16,530 bases of DNA from JAJZQD01 sp021847735. Lineage in GTDB: Bacteria > Bacillota > Thermincolia > Thermincolales > UBA2595. Location: assembly GCA_027324025.1 (NCBI GenBank), contig DAHVYW010000126.1, forward strand, positions 1 to 16,530. The letters run 5' to 3'. The translations under genes were made by a program, and so were the position numbers. Positions within the stretch are counted from its first letter, which is position 1. Each line of letters starts with the position of its first letter. The notes beneath the pieces are model-generated. The model searched no databases, was not told where the DNA came from, and saw nothing but the letters and a program-made list of their open reading frames with translations. This document shows positions 13,578 through 16,530 of the stretch, piece after piece.

Positions 13578-14606
13578 ATGTTTGGGATTTTTTCTAAGGA
13601 TATGGGGATAGATTTGGGTACAGCAAACTCTTCAGTGTATATAAAAGGCAAAGGGATTGTAGTCAATGAACCTTCGGTGGTGGCTATCCAGAGAGATTCG
13701 GGGCATGTGCTGGCCGTGGGTGAAGAGGCAAAACAGATGATTGGCCGTACCCCCGGCAATATAGTTGCTATCAGACCAATGAAGGACGGGGTTATTGCAG
13801 ATTTTGACACAACCCAGAGCATGTTGCGGTATTTTATTACCAAGGCTCTCCGGAACAGACCGCATTTAATCAGACCAAGGGTTGTGGTGTGTGTGCCTTC
13901 CGGGGTGACGGCAGTAGAGGAAAGGGCAGTCCGGGAGGCGACTTTGCAGGCAGGAGCCAGGGAAGCCTATCTTATCGAAGAACCAATGGCTGCTGCAATT
14001 GGTGCCGGGCTTCCGGTTCATGAGCCTACAGGCAACATGGTTGTTGATATCGGCGGCGGGACCAGCGAAGTGGCGGTTATATCCCTGGGCGGGATTGTTA
14101 CCAGCCGTTCAATCCGGGTGGCCGGTGACGAGATGGATGAAGCTATTATGCAGCATATTAAGCGGACATACAACCTGATGGTAGGTGAACGTACATCTGA
14201 GGAAATTAAGATTAAAATAGGTACCGCCTATCCCTTTTCCCAAATAGAAAATTACGAGGTGCGCGGGCGCGACCTTTTAACCGGGCTGCCCAAAACCGTT
14301 GAAATTACATCAGCCGAAGTGTATAAGGCTCTTTCCGAACCGGTCAGCAGTATTCTTGAAGCTATTAAAGTAACTCTTGAGAAAACCCCGCCTGAGCTCG
14401 CTTCTGACGTGATGGACAAGGGTATTTTCATGGCCGGCGGAGGCTCTCTGCTAAGGGGGCTTGACCGTCTTGTCAGTGAAGAAACGGGTATGCCTGTCCA
14501 TGTGGCCGAAGAACCTTTGTTCTGTGTGGCTTTTGGTACCGGTAAAGTACTGGAAAACCTTGACGTGCTCAAGAGAGTTTTAATCACCCCGAAAAAAATC
14601 GGCTAG
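13578..14606 (+). CDS. mreB: Rod shape-determining protein MreB
   Basis: Bacterial actin that polymerises under the cytoplasmic membrane and guides the elongation machinery. From ATG 13578 the protein has 342 residues, normal for MreB. Seen: phosphate-1 loop DLGTANSSVY (12-21), GKGIVVNEPSVVAI after it, phosphate-2 motif DIGGGTSE (157-164) and the adenosine motif AGGGSLLRGLDRL (286-298). AAAGGGG (13563-13569) is eight bases upstream of this ATG; a TTG at 13560 in the same frame overlaps the ribosome binding site and is unlikely. It heads the mreBCD-mrdA cell-shape block and mreC follows after 15 bases. Confidence 0.98.
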   Translation: MFGIFSKDMGIDLGTANSSVYIKGKGIVVNEPSVVAIQRDSGHVLAVGEEAKQMIGRTPGNIVAIRPMKDGVIADFDTTQSMLRYFITKALRNRPHLIRPRVVVCVPSGVTAVEERAVREATLQAGAREAYLIEEPMAAAIGAGLPVHEPTGNMVVDIGGGTSEVAVISLGGIVTSRSIRVAGDEMDEAIMQHIKRTYNLMVGERTSEEIKIKIGTAYPFSQIENYEVRGRDLLTGLPKTVEITSAEVYKALSEPVSSILEAIKVTLEKTPPELASDVMDKGIFMAGGGSLLRGLDRLVSEETGMPVHVAEEPLFCVAFGTGKVLENLDVLKRVLITPKKIG

Positions 14607-14621
14607 AAAGGCGGGGTATCA

Positions 14622-15485
14622 TTGCTCCGGTATATCATTAACAGGTATGTCCTGGGTTTTTTTGCCCTTGTCGCTTTGGCCCTGGTCCTAATCAGTTACA
14701 CCGGTCAGAGCAGGTCAACCCTGAGTCCTGTTGAAAGAATAGTGAAGAGTATTACAACTCCGTTGGAAAGCGGGGTAACATGGGCCGTAAACGGTGTAAG
14801 TGACACCTTTGGTTCAGTGTTTTCCATCGGTAGTATCAAAGAAGAGAACAGGAATCTGAAAAGCCGGGTTGCCACGCTGGAAGGGGAGAACAATCTTCTT
14901 AAAGAATACGAGTACCAGAATTTGCGACTGCGGGAACTTCTGCAATTTAAGGATTCTGTCAGCCGCAATTATGATATTGTTTCCGCTTCGGTAGTGGCCA
15001 GGAACCCTTCTAACTGGTTCAAAACAATGACCATTAACCGGGGGGAGGCCGACGGTATCAAAAAGAACATGGCCGTCGTTACCAGTCTGGGGCTGGTCGG
15101 GCATGTTATTAATGTGAGCGGTAATTCGGCTGAAGTATCATTGATAATCAATGATGACAGCGCGGTAGGCGGTTTGGTTCAAATAACCAGAACCCCCGGT
15201 GTTGTTGAAGGGCTGCCCGATAATTCAGGTTATCTGAAGATGATTCACATCTCCAAAGACGCACCTGTCAGGGTGAAACAGACTGTAATCTCGTCAGGAT
15301 TCGGGGGCATTTTCCCGAAGGATCTGCCCATCGGCCGGATAACGAAGGTGGAAATCGAATCCAACGGTTTAGTCAAATATGCCATAGTGAGGCCTTTTGT
15401 TGATTTTAACAGGCTGGAAGAAGTTTTGGTCATCAAATCTGTTTTCGGGGTAGACCAAATGTCAGCTTCCGGCGGAGGGCCATAA
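14622..15485 (+). CDS. mreC: Rod shape-determining protein MreC
   Basis: Membrane-anchored scaffold of the elongasome that links MreB to PBP2. The protein has 287 residues. Seen: one N-terminal membrane helix (about 8-27, RYVLGFFALVALALVLIS), a coiled coil (about 68-110, KEENRNLKSRVATLEGENN), and two beta-barrel-rich extracytoplasmic domains including NPSNWFKTMTINRGEADGI and GLVGHVINV. It ends in a short glycine-rich tail. The start is TTG 14622, supported by AAAGGCGGGG just upstream; no ATG is available nearby. The stop is one base before the mreD start, indicating coupled translation. Confidence 0.96.
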   Translation: MLRYIINRYVLGFFALVALALVLISYTGQSRSTLSPVERIVKSITTPLESGVTWAVNGVSDTFGSVFSIGSIKEENRNLKSRVATLEGENNLLKEYEYQNLRLRELLQFKDSVSRNYDIVSASVVARNPSNWFKTMTINRGEADGIKKNMAVVTSLGLVGHVINVSGNSAEVSLIINDDSAVGGLVQITRTPGVVEGLPDNSGYLKMIHISKDAPVRVKQTVISSGFGGIFPKDLPIGRITKVEIESNGLVKYAIVRPFVDFNRLEEVLVIKSVFGVDQMSASGGGP

Positions 15486-15486
15486 T

Positions 15487-16008
15487 ATGAGATATTTTGT
15501 AATGACAGTTCTTTTCTTCATCGGTCTTGTTCTGCAGGCTACTCTTTTCTCCCACCTTACCGTAGCCGGTGTCAAACCAGATCTGGTACTGGTCCTTCTG
15601 GTATTTTACGCTTTACTGCACGGGCCCATGGAAGGCGCCCTGATGGGTTTGGCCGGCGGGCTGCTGCAGGATTTGATGTTCGGCCAGAATATCGGGATGA
15701 ACACCCTGGCCAAATTGGTAACAGGGTATCTTTTTGGGGCTTTGGAAAAGAAAATATACAAGGAGAACGTGTTGGTTCCGATGGTAGTGCTGTTCCTGGC
15801 CACGTTCCTCAATGAGACGGTGCTGTACATACTGAGATTTTTCTCACATGTACCGGGGCCGACGGGTGAAAGTTCGATAAATTACCTGGCTTCTGTTAAG
15901 AACATCTTTTTTTCAACTGCTGTATATAACAGTTGCCTTGCCCCGTTTATCTACGGAAGGTTTTATAAATCGTCACAGAAGGGTTTACTTAGAATTACTG
16001 ACAGGTAA
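15487..16008 (+). CDS. mreD: Rod shape-determining protein MreD
   Basis: Small polytopic membrane protein of the elongasome. The protein has 173 residues, very hydrophobic, with about five predicted membrane segments; the first (about 4-22) begins VMTVLFFIGLVLQATLF. The family signatures are visible as KPDLVLVLLVFYALLHGPMEGALMGLAGGLLQDLMFG (split over residues 30-66) with the typical G-x-x-x-G-L-x-x-D region. ATG 15487 uses GGCGGAGGGCC at the very end of mreC as ribosome binding site. mrdA follows after 21 bases. Confidence 0.93.
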   Translation: MRYFVMTVLFFIGLVLQATLFSHLTVAGVKPDLVLVLLVFYALLHGPMEGALMGLAGGLLQDLMFGQNIGMNTLAKLVTGYLFGALEKKIYKENVLVPMVVLFLATFLNETVLYILRFFSHVPGPTGESSINYLASVKNIFFSTAVYNSCLAPFIYGRFYKSSQKGLLRITDR

Positions 16009-16029
16009 TATTAATGCGGAGGGCTGGGT

Positions 16030-16530
16030 ATGCCTGAAAAAGTCGTAGAAAATAAACTTAAATTTTTAAAGGTTCTTGTTGTGCTATTATTTATTATCCT
16101 GGTATCACGACTGGCATATATCCAACTAGTCCAAACCCAGCAGTTTTCAACCTTGTCAGAACAAAACAGAATCAGGCTGGTACCCATACCGGCCAAAAGG
16201 GGAGAGATACTGGACCACAACGGCAAGGTTCTGGTTAAGGACCGCCCGGTCTACAGTGTCTCCATTGCTTACCTGGGCCTGAAGGACCAGGACCCTGAAA
16301 AGGTGGCGGTAAAGCTCGCCTCCATTCTGGGCATGAACGCCCGGGACATTGTGGCGGCAGTCAATGATAAAAACATCCGTAAGTTTGAACCCATTAAAAT
16401 AGCAACCGATGTCCCAATTGATGTAGTGACAAAAATTGAAGAGAACCGGGCTGATTTATCTGGGGTGGAAGTAAATGTTGAACCCATGAGGGAGTATGTT
16501 TACAAAGATTTTATGCCCCATGCCCTGGGT
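16030..16530 (+). CDS. mrdA: Penicillin-binding protein 2 (class B transpeptidase), 5' part
   Basis: Partial gene: 167 codons, open to the right edge. Seen: N-terminal membrane helix (about 13-33, LKVLVVLLFIILVSRLAYIQL) and the start of the class B PBP dimerisation domain with IPAKRGEILDHNGKVLVKDRPVYSVSI (in two runs around residues 53-79), which is diagnostic. The catalytic SxxK transpeptidase domain lies outside the window. ATG 16030 has GGAGGG (16018-16023) six bases upstream. Its place directly after mreBCD indicates the elongation-specific PBP2, which crosslinks lateral wall peptidoglycan; SpoVD-type paralogues are less likely in this position. Confidence 0.9.
   Translation, partial: MPEKVVENKLKFLKVLVVLLFIILVSRLAYIQLVQTQQFSTLSEQNRIRLVPIPAKRGEILDHNGKVLVKDRPVYSVSIAYLGLKDQDPEKVAVKLASILGMNARDIVAAVNDKNIRKFEPIKIATDVPIDVVTKIEENRADLSGVEVNVEPMREYVYKDFMPHALG

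Overview
The window reads as chromosomal DNA of a low-GC-phylum (Firmicutes) anaerobe, most likely a clostridial lineage close to Peptococcaceae/Desulfotomaculum-type organisms. This is inferred from a valine T-box upstream of valS, strong AGGAGG-type ribosome binding sites, GTG/TTG starts, a Rex regulator, a NuoE/NuoF (HndA/HndC-type) NADH-flavoprotein module with an HndB-like protein, and the order valS-folC-SPOR gene-rex ... maf-radC-mreBCD-mrdA. The genus cannot be fixed from sequence alone.

Layout. 7-1830 (minus) is a membrane chemoreceptor, divergent from the rest. 1831-2374 is a regulatory gap: a perfect 12-bp inverted repeat plus T-run in the chemoreceptor leader, a possible sigma-D promoter, a near-consensus sigma-A promoter (TTGACA/TATAAT) and a complete T-box leader whose specifier is GTC (valine). 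valS and folC (2375-6338) form an operon that closes at a terminator at 6442. A SPOR-domain membrane protein (6550-7389) and rex (7452-8084) each have their own promoter.

The stretch 8085-12060 looks like an accessory, repeat-rich insert in an otherwise conserved housekeeping cluster. It carries nuoE, nuoF and a separate HndB-like [2Fe-2S] protein, but no hydrogenase or other catalytic partner. Its gaps are filled by (i) two members of one long hairpin family (8160-8226 and 10854-10975), one on each side of nuoEF; (ii) an element bounded by inverted heptamer arrays (8842-8995) that supplies the last three codons and stop of nuoE; and (iii) a strong terminator immediately followed by an ORF-less group II intron of the IIC type (11081 to about 11565), whose domain V appears abnormal. 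A 34-residue hydrophobic ORF follows the HndB-like gene.

12234 to the end is the cell-shape block: maf, radC, mreB, mreC, mreD and the first 167 codons of a penicillin-binding protein 2 gene that runs off the window. Together MreBCD and PBP2 form the elongation machinery. The NADH-sensing repressor Rex beside an NADH-oxidising NuoEF module suggests redox control of that module, though no Rex operator was recognised.
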